From Aliivibrio_A sp016764915 (lineage in GTDB: Bacteria > Pseudomonadota > Gammaproteobacteria > Enterobacterales > Vibrionaceae), in the NCBI GenBank assembly GCA_965224595.1, contig OZ245057.1:1240001-1304000 (forward strand): 64,000 nt of DNA. The letters run 5' to 3'. The notes under the pieces were generated by a model. That model did not search any database and was not told where the DNA came from. It saw nothing but the letters and a program-made list of their open reading frames with translations. The position numbers and the translations under genes are program-made. Of the stretch, positions 32,255 to 42,083 are shown in pieces; within the stretch, counting starts at the first letter, position 1; each line of letters opens with the position of its first letter.

Positions 32255-34795
32255 ATGGACGCAATACTCGATGCACCTCAAGACAGCAATAAATCCGCCT
32301 TCATTTCTAAGCTGTTCTATTGGTTATTACCGACGTGGTTAACGTTAGCCATTGTCATGTGTGTTCACTATTTTGTTAGCATTGAGAGCCAGCAAGAGTT
32401 CGCTTTGCATAATGAACGAGTCATCGTTGAGCTCATGGAAGAGTTGTTAGGTGACAGTCTGAGTAATATCTCTTCAGATGCAAAAACGTTGTCCTATATG
32501 ACGGGGATTTTTTTAAGCAGCAGTAGCCAATTTACCAAATCTCATCTGGTGAATTATTTTGCTGAATTAAGTGCTAATAAGCCAAGTTATGACCAAATCC
32601 GTTATATTAATATCGACGGTGATGAAGTAGTCAGGGTAAATAACAATAACGGCGATATTAAGGTTGTTGATAAGCAGCGGTTACAAAATAAATCAAAACG
32701 CTACTATTTTCAGCGTAGTAATATCTTAGCGCTGGGGGATGTCTATATTTCTCCAATGGACTTAAATGTTGAAGATGGAACGATCGAGCAACCTTTCAAC
32801 CCTACTATCCGAGTGGCCTCCCCTGTTTTTGATTCATTAGGAAAACGAATTGGTATTATTGTCTTAAATTATAAAGCCAGTGTAATCATCAACAAAATGC
32901 TTACCGTGTCACCCAGCTTTATGAAACACCTTTATCTGATCAGTCCGGAAGGTGATGCCATTATTCAGCCATCGGAAAAATCAGATGGCCCCTTTATTTT
33001 TAATACCAATAACTCTCTCAACAGAATTGATAATCAGTTGGTTACTCAAATACAGCAACAGAAAAGTGGTCAATTGCTGTTCGAACAAGACTTTTATACT
33101 TTTTCAATGATTGATGCCAAAGCAACGGGAGGCTGGACCATTATTTCAGTCTTCCCTAAGCAGAGGTTAAATTTAGCGCGCTCTGGTTTTAGTGACCAAT
33201 ACCTGTCTCTCTATCTACTGGCTGCCTTATGTCTGAGTCTGCTCGTTTCTCTACTCAGTTATCACCAACATCAAAATTATTTGTTGAATCGAAAGCAACG
33301 TTATGAAAAGCAGTTTAGACAGACATTAGAGAATATACAATTGGCGGCAATTACGGTAAAAGCAGATGGAACCGTTAGCTTTTGTAACCACTTTTTCCTT
33401 GAAATGACGGGTTATGACAAACATGAAGTCATTGGTAAACGCTGGGTTGAGATGTTCATCCCGACTTCTTTACAGGTTGATGCTGCTACGGCATTGGCCA
33501 ATGCGTTGAAACATGGCCATGACAGTGCACATACCGAAGAGGTTGTTCAGCACAAAAATGGAGAAGTACAACTTGTCTCTTGGACCTCAACGTTTTCTAA
33601 GAGTGATTCAGGTGAAGCAAAATCGGTGACTTTTATTGGTGAAAATGTCACTGAAAAAAAAGCCACTCAAGATCATTTGCAGCAGCTAAGCCACACGGTT
33701 GAGCAGAGTCAAAATTCAGTCATGATCACCAATTTACGTGGCGAAATCGTCTATGTAAACCCTGCGTTTTGTGAATTAACCCAATATTCAAAAGAGGAAG
33801 TGATTGGGGAAAAACCGCAATTTCTTCAATCTGGTGAGATGGAACAGAGCAGCTATAAAGTCTTATGGGAGCGGATCTCTAGTGGTAATGCTTGGCGTGG
33901 AGAGTTTCACAATCGTAAAAAGAACGGTGAGCTGTTTTGGGAGCGAGCCAGCATCTCTCCGGTGAAGGATGTTTCAGGTGAGTTACTCTACTTTATTGCG
34001 GTAAAACAAGATATTACTGAGGAAAAAAGGCTAGCCGCTCAAGTGGAAAGCGAGCGAAATGAGAAGATTCAGCATGAAAAACTCGCAGCTGTTGGCAATG
34101 TGGTCAATATGATTGCTCATGATTTGAGAAACCCTCTGAGTTCAGTGAAAATGGCACTACAGATATTCTCTAGAAAAGAGAAAGATGAGCTGTTTGATAT
34201 CTCTTTAGAGCAGGTTAAGTACATGGAAGATATACTTGAAGAGTTGATGGCCTACTCTAGACCGGATCAATTCAAACCTGAATGGACAGATCTTAATAAG
34301 CTGATTCAATTAGTCATTAATAGTCAACAACGTCTGGCGGCTGAAAAACAGGTACTGCTCAATTTTTCCTTTATTGCTAATCTACCTACCCTGTATGCGG
34401 ATCCGGTCAAATTACGTCAAGCTTTGCAAAATGTCGTGGTGAATGCCATACAAGCGGCATCTCTATCAATGGAATCTAACCCACAAGTGGATGTGTCTAC
34501 CAATATGTTGATCACAGAATCAGGCTCACGATTTTCAATTGAGATAAAGAATAACGGACAATCTGTTGATCCTTGTTTGGCGGATAAAGTCTTTGAACCC
34601 TTTTTTACCACCAGAGCAAAAGGAACGGGCTTAGGATTGGCAATTGTAAAACGAATCATTGAAAACCATCACGGCAGCATACGACTCATTCCATGGATTG
34701 AATCATTCACTGATCAGGCAAGCGGTACTATTGCCACCATTGAACTGCCCTTGAACTCATTGATTGATTCAGCGAGGGATGTCGTTAATGGATAA
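32255..34795 (+). CDS. Cache-PAS-PAS sensor histidine kinase
   Basis: Membrane-bound histidine kinase of 846 residues. A first helix (about 22-45) and a second (about 315-335) enclose a dCache-like extracytoplasmic sensor with IRYINIDGDEVVRVN and VYISPMDLN. Two PAS domains follow, each with a PAC segment (NIQLAAITVKADGTVSFCN; QNSVMITNLRGEIVYVNPAF), then HisKA with H-box MIAHDLRNPLSSVKMAL and a HATPase domain (NVVVNAIQAAS, TTRAKGTGLGLAI). The layout is that of NtrB/DctB-type kinases paired with sigma-54 regulators, and the next gene encodes such a regulator with an 8-base overlap. The ligand is unknown. GGGGAGT precedes the ATG. Confidence 0.88.
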   Translation: MDAILDAPQDSNKSAFISKLFYWLLPTWLTLAIVMCVHYFVSIESQQEFALHNERVIVELMEELLGDSLSNISSDAKTLSYMTGIFLSSSSQFTKSHLVNYFAELSANKPSYDQIRYINIDGDEVVRVNNNNGDIKVVDKQRLQNKSKRYYFQRSNILALGDVYISPMDLNVEDGTIEQPFNPTIRVASPVFDSLGKRIGIIVLNYKASVIINKMLTVSPSFMKHLYLISPEGDAIIQPSEKSDGPFIFNTNNSLNRIDNQLVTQIQQQKSGQLLFEQDFYTFSMIDAKATGGWTIISVFPKQRLNLARSGFSDQYLSLYLLAALCLSLLVSLLSYHQHQNYLLNRKQRYEKQFRQTLENIQLAAITVKADGTVSFCNHFFLEMTGYDKHEVIGKRWVEMFIPTSLQVDAATALANALKHGHDSAHTEEVVQHKNGEVQLVSWTSTFSKSDSGEAKSVTFIGENVTEKKATQDHLQQLSHTVEQSQNSVMITNLRGEIVYVNPAFCELTQYSKEEVIGEKPQFLQSGEMEQSSYKVLWERISSGNAWRGEFHNRKKNGELFWERASISPVKDVSGELLYFIAVKQDITEEKRLAAQVESERNEKIQHEKLAAVGNVVNMIAHDLRNPLSSVKMALQIFSRKEKDELFDISLEQVKYMEDILEELMAYSRPDQFKPEWTDLNKLIQLVINSQQRLAAEKQVLLNFSFIANLPTLYADPVKLRQALQNVVVNAIQAASLSMESNPQVDVSTNMLITESGSRFSIEIKNNGQSVDPCLADKVFEPFFTTRAKGTGLGLAIVKRIIENHHGSIRLIPWIESFTDQASGTIATIELPLNSLIDSARDVVNG

Positions 34796-36119
34796 ATTAC
34801 TGATCGTTGATGATGACAAGGGGATTTGCAGAACGTTACAGCTGCATTTTGAATCACTGGGTCATCAAGTTAAAACCGCACACTGTGTGGATGACGGCTT
34901 GGTTATTTGCCAACAGTTTGAACCGAATATAATTATCTTAGATATTCGTATGGATGGAAAATCGGGCTTAGAGGGCATTCCAGAGTTCAAAGCTCTCTAT
35001 CCAAACACAAAAATTATTATGATCACCGCTTTTCATGATATGGAAAGTACTATCGAAGCGATGCAACAAGGGGCGGATGAGTACATTCATAAACCCATCG
35101 ATCTCGATGAGCTAGACGCTGCTGTTATAGCGGCGAAAAATATTAGCATTAATGACAATGATGCAGTGGTTATCCCGACCAGTGTTGGGCACTCTATTGT
35201 GGGCTCATCGCATGCAATGAAAGAGATCTTTAAAACCATTGGTAAAGTGGCGTTAACGAATGCGTCTGTAATGATTACAGGTGAGTCAGGAACGGGTAAA
35301 GAGATGATTGCTCAAGCGATTCATAATGCGGGTAGAGGCCAAACCGCGCCGTTTGTTGCGATTAACTGTGCGGCTTTGGTTGAAACGTTGCTTGAGTCAG
35401 AGATGTTTGGGCATAAAAAAGGCTCATTCACTGGTGCCTTCGCGGATCAAACGGGTAAGTTTGAGCTAGCGAGAGCAGGCACACTATTTTTAGATGAAGT
35501 TGGTGAGTTGGCCATGCCAATACAAGCAAAATTATTGCGTGTCTTGCAAGAGAAAGAGTTTATGCCTATTGGCAGTAAACAGACGATAAAAACCGATACA
35601 CGTATTATCTGTGCCACTCACCTTGATTTTGAGCAAGCAATCAAACAGAAAGAGTTTCGTGAAGATCTCTTCTATCGGCTTCAAGTTATTAGAATACACA
35701 TTCCACCACTTAGAGACAGAAAAGAAGATCTCAAGGCGTTGATCCCCACTTTGCTGGCAAGAACCAATAGAGAGTTAGGCACCAAAGTGAAAAAAGTGTC
35801 TAAAGAGGCGATGTCACTGCTGTTTGAGTATCATTGGCCTGGAAATGTTAGGGAGCTTGAGAACGTATTAACGAAAGCTGTCGCGTTATGTTATGGCACA
35901 ATCTTAACCCCAGATCTGTTTACCGAGCTGGTGGTTGATACTGATAGAGCCCTGCCGAAGCACGATGTCACTATCGCAGACGTGAGCCTGGAATTGATGG
36001 AATTTAACTATGTTAAAGAGGTTCTTAATCGTGTAGATGGTCATAAAGGAAAAGCGTGTGATATTTTAAAAATAAGTCGACCAAGATTACAACGGATACT
36101 AGAGAAAACGCCAGTTTAA
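34788..36119 (+). CDS. NtrC-family sigma-54-dependent response regulator
   Basis: Transcription activator of about 443 residues. Receiver domain with VDDDKG near the start and phospho-acceptor in IIILDIRMDG; AAA+ domain with Walker A GESGTGKE, the sigma-54 contact loop GSFTGAF (a GAFTGA variant with Ser), GTLFLDEVGE and WPGNVRELENV; C-terminal Fis-like helix-turn-helix (KACDILKISRPRLQRIL). ATG at 34788 is chosen because GAGGG lies nine bases upstream and MDKLLIVDDDKG is a normal receiver start; in-frame ATG 34779 and TTG 34764 are alternatives. Partner of the upstream kinase. Targets are unknown; no -24/-12 promoter was recognised next to it. Confidence 0.9.
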   Translation: MDKLLIVDDDKGICRTLQLHFESLGHQVKTAHCVDDGLVICQQFEPNIIILDIRMDGKSGLEGIPEFKALYPNTKIIMITAFHDMESTIEAMQQGADEYIHKPIDLDELDAAVIAAKNISINDNDAVVIPTSVGHSIVGSSHAMKEIFKTIGKVALTNASVMITGESGTGKEMIAQAIHNAGRGQTAPFVAINCAALVETLLESEMFGHKKGSFTGAFADQTGKFELARAGTLFLDEVGELAMPIQAKLLRVLQEKEFMPIGSKQTIKTDTRIICATHLDFEQAIKQKEFREDLFYRLQVIRIHIPPLRDRKEDLKALIPTLLARTNRELGTKVKKVSKEAMSLLFEYHWPGNVRELENVLTKAVALCYGTILTPDLFTELVVDTDRALPKHDVTIADVSLELMEFNYVKEVLNRVDGHKGKACDILKISRPRLQRILEKTPV

Positions 36120-36138
36120 TGATTCGCCTCAATAAAGA

Positions 36139-36153
36139 TGAGAATAACTCTCA
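36139..36153 (+). promoter_or_regulatory. Fur box upstream of sitABCD
   Basis: TGAGAATAACTCTCA is a 7-1-7 inverted repeat close to the Fur consensus (TGATAAT-N-ATTATCA), and the flanking GA...TTT extends it. It lies about 64 bases before the sitA ATG, where it could cover the promoter. Iron (or Mn through Fur) repression of the transporter is inferred. Confidence 0.75.
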
Positions 36154-36216
36154 TTTGTATTGAGTTGTTATATCTTTCCTGATAGAGTTGCTTTAATAAC
36201 TTTTCAGGATGATAAA

Positions 36217-37113
36217 ATGAACCATAAAATCCGCAACTTAGCCGTTTATATCGCGCTGATTTTTTGCAGCTTTTCGGCAAGCTCACAGCAAGATGGGAAA
36301 TTTAAAGTTGTCACTACTTTTACTATTATTGCCGATATGGCCAGCAATGTTGCGGGTGATGCGGCGATTGTAGAGTCTATTACCAAACCTAACGCTGAAA
36401 TTCATAATTACCAACCTACTCCTCGAGATATTTTACGCGCACATAATGCCGATCTTGTCCTCTATAATGGGATGAATCTAGAGCTGTGGTTTGCTAAGTT
36501 TTTTATTCACTTTAAGGCTATTCCTAGCGTAGTGATATCGAAAAATGTCACCCCTATTGGCATTACTCAAGGGCCATATAGTGGTAAACCCAATCCACAC
36601 GCCTGGATGTCACCGAATGATGCATTAATCTATGTCAATAATATTCGTGATGCTTTGATCAAGTATGATCCTCAACATGAAAGTACGTATCGAGCTAATG
36701 CGGATGATTACGCCAAGAAAATTACAGCCACTGTTGAGCCATTTAGAAACAAACTTAAAAACTTACCTGCAGATAAACGTTGGCTAGTGACCAGTGAAGG
36801 TGCATTTAGCTATCTCGCCCGAGATTTTGGATTGAAAGAACTCTATTTGTGGCCAATCAATGCTGACTCTCAAGGGACGCCACAACAGGTTCGGCACGTT
36901 ATTGACCAGGTAAGATCGAACAATATAAGCGTTGTATTCAGTGAAAGCACAATTTCGGCTAACCCAGCCAAACAGGTGGCAAGGGAAACGGATGCAAATT
37001 ACGGCGGTGTGCTCTATGTCGATTCATTAAGTAATGAACATGGATTGGTTCCTACCTACTTAGATCTGTTGCGTGTCACGTTAACCACAATCACGACGGG
37101 AGTTTCACAATGA
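36217..37113 (+). CDS. sitA: Mn/Fe ABC transporter, periplasmic binding protein
   Basis: Cluster A-I metal-binding protein of about 298 residues delivering Mn(II) or Fe(II) to the ABC transporter. Signal peptide LAVYIALIFCSFSASSQ. Metal ligands can be read as His in EIHNYQPTPRD, His in NPHAWMS, Glu in TSEGAFSYLA and Asp in GGVLYVDSLS, the His-His-Glu-Asp set of Mn/Fe proteins; no His-rich loop of ZnuA type is present. ATG at 36217 with CAGGAT upstream is preferred to the TTG at 36160. Ends in an ATGA overlap with sitB. Confidence 0.88.
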   Translation: MNHKIRNLAVYIALIFCSFSASSQQDGKFKVVTTFTIIADMASNVAGDAAIVESITKPNAEIHNYQPTPRDILRAHNADLVLYNGMNLELWFAKFFIHFKAIPSVVISKNVTPIGITQGPYSGKPNPHAWMSPNDALIYVNNIRDALIKYDPQHESTYRANADDYAKKITATVEPFRNKLKNLPADKRWLVTSEGAFSYLARDFGLKELYLWPINADSQGTPQQVRHVIDQVRSNNISVVFSESTISANPAKQVARETDANYGGVLYVDSLSNEHGLVPTYLDLLRVTLTTITTGVSQ

Positions 37114-37982
37114 ATAATTCTGTTGGTTTAGAAGTTAATGACATCACAGTGACTTATAGAAATGGACACACCGCTTTACACAATGCGAGTTTCAGACTTC
37201 CCAAAGGTGCGATTACTGCTTTAGTCGGTATTAATGGTAGTGGTAAATCAACGCTGTTCAAATCCATTATGGGGTTTGTTCGCCTCAGCCACGGGTCGGT
37301 TAAAATATTGGGTCTTCCTGTTAAAAGCGCACTCAAGAATAACTTAGTCGCTTATGTGCCGCAAAGTGAAGAGATTGATTGGAACTTTCCAGTATTAGTT
37401 GAAGATGTCGTCATGATGGGCCGCTACGGTCATATGGGTCTATTGCGCCGTCCAAAAAAACAAGACCATATGGAAGTGAAACAAGCGCTTAGCAGAGTGA
37501 ATATGTCTGATTATAGCCATAGACAAATTGGTGAGCTTTCAGGTGGCCAAAAGAAACGGGTGTTCCTAGCTAGGGCGCTGGCTCAAAAAAGTGAAGTTAT
37601 CTTATTGGATGAACCTTTTACCGGTGTTGATGTGCAAACTGAAGATCAGATAATGGACCTGCTGCGAGAATTACGTTCTGAAGGGAAAGTGATACTGGTA
37701 TCGACTCACAATCTAGGAAGCGTACCTGAATTTTGTGATAGAACGGTACTCATTAACAAAACGGTACTTGCTGCTGGAAAAACCTCTGAAGTATTTACAC
37801 AGGAAAATCTACAAAAAGCATTTGGTGGCGTGCTACGTCACTTTATTTTATCAGGTAACGATCTGCACAAAGATGAAGACAGTCGACAAGTGACCGTTTT
37901 ATCCGATCATGAGCGTCCTGTTGTATTGTATGGTGAAAATAACCAACAATCGGTCCCGCCACTTACTCAGAAGATGCAGTGA
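37110..37982 (+). CDS. sitB: Mn/Fe ABC transporter, ATP-binding protein
   Basis: ATPase subunit of 290 residues. Walker A GINGSGKST, signature LSGGQKKRVFLARAL, Walker B VILLDEPFTGVD and the switch His in VSTHNLG are all present. Similar to SitB/YfeB/MntB; the C-terminal 50 residues form a variable polar tail. The ATG overlaps the sitA stop by four bases, and sitC follows 12 bases after the stop. Works with SitC and SitD at the inner membrane. Confidence 0.92.
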   Translation: MNNSVGLEVNDITVTYRNGHTALHNASFRLPKGAITALVGINGSGKSTLFKSIMGFVRLSHGSVKILGLPVKSALKNNLVAYVPQSEEIDWNFPVLVEDVVMMGRYGHMGLLRRPKKQDHMEVKQALSRVNMSDYSHRQIGELSGGQKKRVFLARALAQKSEVILLDEPFTGVDVQTEDQIMDLLRELRSEGKVILVSTHNLGSVPEFCDRTVLINKTVLAAGKTSEVFTQENLQKAFGGVLRHFILSGNDLHKDEDSRQVTVLSDHERPVVLYGENNQQSVPPLTQKMQ

Positions 37983-37994
37983 TGAGGAGCCATC

Positions 37995-38885
37995 ATGAAT
38001 AGTTTATTAACCCCCTTTGAATATGAATACATGGCCAATGCGATATTGGTCAGTGGATTAGTCGGTGGGGTATGCGCCTTCTTATCTGCTTATTTGATGT
38101 TAAAAGGTTGGTCTTTGATTGGAGATGCTTTATCGCACTCTATCGTACCCGGTGTCGCCGGTGCCTATATGTTAGGAATTCCTTTTTCAGTGGGTGCATT
38201 TTTATCTGGAGGATTAGCCGCTTCAACCATGCTTTTTCTCAGCCAGCGAACCAAGCTCAAGGAAGATGCCATTATTGGACTCATCTTCACCTCTTTTTTC
38301 GGTCTTGGTCTATTTATGGTGTCGATTTCCCCCACCTCGGTAAACATTCAAACCATTGTTTTGGGAAATATTTTGGCAATATCTCCTGCTGATACCAAGC
38401 AGTTATTATGGATTTGTGGGATTTCATTTGCAGTACTGTTTTTTACTTGGAAAGATCTGATGGTGGTCTTTTTTGATGAGAATCATGCGAGAACGGTTGG
38501 CATCAATCCAGAGCGGATGAAGATTGTGTTTTTTGCTCTGCTGAGTGCTTGTACTGTGGCGGCAATGCAGACTGTCGGGGCCTTTTTAGTCATTGCCATG
38601 GTGGTGACTCCGGGGGCAACCGCGTATTTAATCAGTGATCGATTTCCAACAGTGATCGCCATTAGTGTCGCTATTGGCACCTTAACAAGTTCCGTTGGCG
38701 CCTATTTAAGCTTTTTTGTTGATGGTGCAACGGGGGGGATCATAGTGGTTTTACAAACCGTGATTTTTCTATTGGTATTCTTAATGGCACCAAAGTATGG
38801 GTATTTGGCTCAACGCCGCGCCGTCAATCCCCACAAGAAAGAACAACTTGAAGAGGGAGAGCATCATGCACAATTTAATCAATGA
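37995..38885 (+). CDS. sitC: Mn/Fe ABC transporter permease 1
   Basis: Inner-membrane permease of the ABC-3 (ZnuB/MntB/SitC) family, 296 residues, with about eight hydrophobic segments. Family motifs are LKGWSLIGDALSHSIVPGVA and AMVVTPGATAYLIS. GAGGAG precedes the ATG. The C-terminal tail is charged and cytoplasmic. It overlaps the sitD start by 20 bases. Confidence 0.9.
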   Translation: MNSLLTPFEYEYMANAILVSGLVGGVCAFLSAYLMLKGWSLIGDALSHSIVPGVAGAYMLGIPFSVGAFLSGGLAASTMLFLSQRTKLKEDAIIGLIFTSFFGLGLFMVSISPTSVNIQTIVLGNILAISPADTKQLLWICGISFAVLFFTWKDLMVVFFDENHARTVGINPERMKIVFFALLSACTVAAMQTVGAFLVIAMVVTPGATAYLISDRFPTVIAISVAIGTLTSSVGAYLSFFVDGATGGIIVVLQTVIFLLVFLMAPKYGYLAQRRAVNPHKKEQLEEGEHHAQFNQ

Positions 38886-39705
38886 GTTAGTATTACCTTT
38901 TTCGTTTCCTTTTATGCAGTATGCTTTTTTAGTCCTGATATTGGTATCGGCAATGACGGCCCTATTGTCTTGTTTTCTCGTTTTAAAGGGGTGGTCTTTA
39001 ATGGGGGACGCGATATCACACTCGGTATTGCCGGGGGTTGTTATCGCCTACGTGTTAGCGATACCTTATGTTGTAGGTGCGTTTTTTGCGGGTATTGTGT
39101 GTGCTCTAGCGACCGGATTTTTAAAAGAGAACAGTAAAATAAAAGAAGACACGATCATGGGTGTTGTTTTCTCTGGCATGTTCGGTCTTGGTTTGTTGCT
39201 AATGACCAAAGTGGACTCTGGTGTACACCTTGATCATATCTTATACGGTAATGTATTGGGTGTCAGTATCTCAGACTTAGCCGAGACTGCTGTTATCACG
39301 GTCGCTGTATTCTGTTTTATCATCTTCAAAGGCAAAGATCTGCTGGTATACATATTTGACGCTCAACATGCTCAGGCAATTGGTTTGCCTGTTCGGTTTT
39401 TGCATTATGGCCTGCTGTGTCTGCTTTCTCTTGCCATTGTTGGCGCTTTAAAAGCGGTGGGTATGATTTTAGTGATAGCAATGCTCATCGCTCCAGGTTC
39501 GATAGCCTACTTATTAACTCAAAGATTTTCTTACATGATCTACTACGCAGTGGTTATTTCAATTGGTTCAGCGTTTAGTGGTCTATATATCAGTTTTTAT
39601 ATTGATAGCGCGCCAGCACCAACGATTGTGCTGCTGTTGGCGCTCTGTTTTATCATTGTATTCGGCTACACCAGCTACAAGCAGCGCTGTTTAGAAACTA
39701 TTTAA
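38866..39705 (+). CDS. sitD: Mn/Fe ABC transporter permease 2
   Basis: Second ABC-3 family permease, about 279 residues, paralogous to SitC (LKGWSLMGDAISHSVLPGVV, AMLIAPGSIAYLLT). ATG at 38866 has GAGGGAG upstream and starts MHNLINELVLPFSFPFMQY; a 23-codon longer frame is not used. Two different permeases per operon is the SitABCD/YfeABCD arrangement, known for Mn and Fe uptake. Its stop overlaps by eight bases the stop of a convergent zinc-ribbon gene. Confidence 0.9.
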   Translation: MHNLINELVLPFSFPFMQYAFLVLILVSAMTALLSCFLVLKGWSLMGDAISHSVLPGVVIAYVLAIPYVVGAFFAGIVCALATGFLKENSKIKEDTIMGVVFSGMFGLGLLLMTKVDSGVHLDHILYGNVLGVSISDLAETAVITVAVFCFIIFKGKDLLVYIFDAQHAQAIGLPVRFLHYGLLCLLSLAIVGALKAVGMILVIAMLIAPGSIAYLLTQRFSYMIYYAVVISIGSAFSGLYISFYIDSAPAPTIVLLLALCFIIVFGYTSYKQRCLETI

Positions 39706-39949
39706 AAGTGACCTTGCCACCGATCATTTTAAAGGCGGGGGCACCTCTCACCAGAACATCTCTAGCAAAGGGTGTTGAACATTGAGGGCATTGGCAGTCA
39801 GTTGTGGTATAGCTGACTGTTATTCTCTCTTTAAAACACTTAACCAATGCTCCTTTTCCCCCTTTGCGATACTTGAACAGTTGTGTTTTGCATTTTGCAC
39901 AAAACACATCAACGGTACGCGTCGGTCCCTTTTTATTTGGCTTTGCCAC
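39698..39949 (-). CDS. Small zinc-ribbon protein
   Basis: Basic 83-residue protein with two cysteine pairs typical of a zinc ribbon: VFCAKCKTQLFKY near residue 17 and TTDCQCPQCSTPFARD near 52. The N-terminus is Lys/Pro-rich (MAKPNKKGPTR). No further domain. It may bind nucleic acid, or act in zinc handling, but the sequence does not say which. Convergent with sitD, with an 8-base overlap of the coding ends. Confidence 0.75.
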   Translation of the reverse strand: MAKPNKKGPTRTVDVFCAKCKTQLFKYRKGGKGALVKCFKERITVSYTTTDCQCPQCSTPFARDVLVRGAPAFKMIGGKVTFK

Positions 39950-40078
39950 GCTAGCTCTACTTACTGGATTCTACATTGAATAGAAATAGTATATCTGAGA
40001 TTTCATTCGAATAATAATGCCTCGGATGACATCAAGAAAGAACTTCAGTATGTTACGGGCTCCCCTATTACAGAAGTC

Positions 40079-41797
40079 TTAATCAATTGGAGTGACGGCT
40101 GGTTTCATCCACACAGTACTAAAATCGAACCAGCCAAGCCCATTGCAATCTGCGTTTTGAACCACACCGAGCTGATCATCTAATATCCCCATCCACCCAT
40201 GAAAGAGTGGTAGCAGTTGACCTGATGTCACTAGCTGTTTGCTCAACTCATTAACCGGGAATGGCATTTGTCCGGAGCCTCGCCACTCATCGATGATTTG
40301 ACACATCTGTTGAAATTCATCTTTAGGCGTCGCTCTTTTAATCTCAGATGAGCGATAAAACCAGCCTAGCAGGGAGTCATCGCGGTGGTTACCTAAACTC
40401 ATTCCGCTGATCCAAAAATCAATATTGTCATCATATTCACCACTTGCAAGTTGCAATAGATTCAGCTCTTTGATGATGAGTCTGATGCCATCTTTCGCTA
40501 GGATACAGGCCATCGCCTTCGCAATAAGGGGGTAAACTGGATGTTCTTTGGGGTAAGCCAGAGTAATGACTCGTTTATTGGTTGGGGCGCTGATTATCTC
40601 ATCAATGACTTTATGAACATGTCTTTTACCTGGTAGCAGTCCATGGGCATTAATCAAACCTAATGAGCTAAGGTCATGTTGCGACATGTTTGAAAACAGT
40701 GCATATGAGTGAAGTTTTGATTGTAGGTAATGTAGCCATTCAGGTTGTGTACAAACACCACTATTGCGGTTAAATAGCAGGTAGCTGCAACCTTGATCAA
40801 GTTCAACTTTAGATGAGACTCCATTGTGATCGCCTGCTGGAAGATCAATACCAGGAGCAAGTTGCATGGCAGAAATCTTATCCAAAACCCATACTTCAAC
40901 ATTATCAACTAATGGCCTAAAACCGTAATAGTAGTCGTGAGCTTCTAAAATAAGTCGCTGCGCATCATTGCTGATCACCCGATATGGACCTGTTCCTATT
41001 GGTTTGAAATTGAAATCCACCATATCTTGATAGCCAGAAGGTAAGATTTTTGCTTCAATATGGCTTAATAATACCGGGAAAGAGTGGTCTTCAACCTTGA
41101 GAATGAAATCAACGGTGTTGTCAGTGTGTTTGTGTACTTGTTTTATGTGGCAAAACAGATCTGTGGTGAGTAACCCAGCAAAGGTGTCGATGATGTCATT
41201 GATGTTGAGTAAATGACCATCATGAAAGCGAACAGAAGGACGAAGGTAAAAACGCCAGTGTTTCGGCGTTAGTGATTCCCAGTGGTGCGCTAGATCTCCG
41301 CAAAGTTGTTCACTGTTTTCATCAATTTTGGTTAAACCACTAAAGATTTGCTTGATGATGTGCTGCTCTGAGCGTCTTACTGGTTTTTGAGGATTCAAAT
41401 TAACAAATTGGCGATAATACGGCAACCTAACAACTTGCTTCCCCTGTTGTTGCGAGAAGCCCAGTTTATCTTGTATTACTTGTGCTAACAGTTTCGCGTC
41501 GTTATTCAGTGTGATTAATGCCTGATCAAGCCGTCCATCTTCTACGTGGCGCGTCGCAAGCTCCAAATTAACCTCATCATTAGAGCGAATAAAGTTAAGT
41601 CGAGAACTTTTGCCTCTACCCACAGCAGGGATCCACTCAACCCAACCTTCTTCGACCATCTTATTAATAACCATCCGAGTATTACGTCGAGTGCAAAAAA
41701 GAACTTCAGAGATCACATGCAGATGGGTATTGCTGCTTTGGCCTGAAAAGTGCTTAGACAGCTGTTCGAATTGAGTTTTGAGACGTGGACTGCTCAT
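40079..41797 (-). CDS. SgrR-family transcriptional regulator
   Basis: Regulator of 572 residues built like E. coli SgrR. The first 110 residues are a winged-helix DNA-binding domain (FEQLSKHFSG, ISEVLFCTRRNTRMVINKMVEEGWVEW). The rest is a solute-binding-protein domain of the oligopeptide type (SBP_bac_5; HWRFYLRPSVRFHDGHLLNINDI, IGTGPYRVIS). SgrR senses sugar-phosphate stress in enterobacteria and activates the SgrS RNA; no SgrS-like RNA or sugar transporter was recognised next to this gene, so the Vibrio protein probably has other targets. The gene stands alone. Confidence 0.85.
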   Translation of the reverse strand: MSSPRLKTQFEQLSKHFSGQSSNTHLHVISEVLFCTRRNTRMVINKMVEEGWVEWIPAVGRGKSSRLNFIRSNDEVNLELATRHVEDGRLDQALITLNNDAKLLAQVIQDKLGFSQQQGKQVVRLPYYRQFVNLNPQKPVRRSEQHIIKQIFSGLTKIDENSEQLCGDLAHHWESLTPKHWRFYLRPSVRFHDGHLLNINDIIDTFAGLLTTDLFCHIKQVHKHTDNTVDFILKVEDHSFPVLLSHIEAKILPSGYQDMVDFNFKPIGTGPYRVISNDAQRLILEAHDYYYGFRPLVDNVEVWVLDKISAMQLAPGIDLPAGDHNGVSSKVELDQGCSYLLFNRNSGVCTQPEWLHYLQSKLHSYALFSNMSQHDLSSLGLINAHGLLPGKRHVHKVIDEIISAPTNKRVITLAYPKEHPVYPLIAKAMACILAKDGIRLIIKELNLLQLASGEYDDNIDFWISGMSLGNHRDDSLLGWFYRSSEIKRATPKDEFQQMCQIIDEWRGSGQMPFPVNELSKQLVTSGQLLPLFHGWMGILDDQLGVVQNADCNGLGWFDFSTVWMKPAVTPID

Positions 41798-42083
41798 AAA
41801 AGAGGAACCTGATTTTTTGAATAATAAAAACTGAGCTTCCTACTTTATCATTTCATAATGAAGTTGGGGAAATTAACTTAACTGTTGTTTAAATAGACAA
41901 TTTACATATGCTCAGATGACATTAATATTATCAATAGTGTGAGCTGGCTTAAAACTACTGTCAAAAGTATACCTACTCGTCAATTTATTGACCTTGGTCT
42001 TTGACTTCGCTGTTCTAATGAATCAATAATGAAATACTTAGAAGCACCAAAGTATGTTGTTGAACAGGAATTACAGGAAGTAA

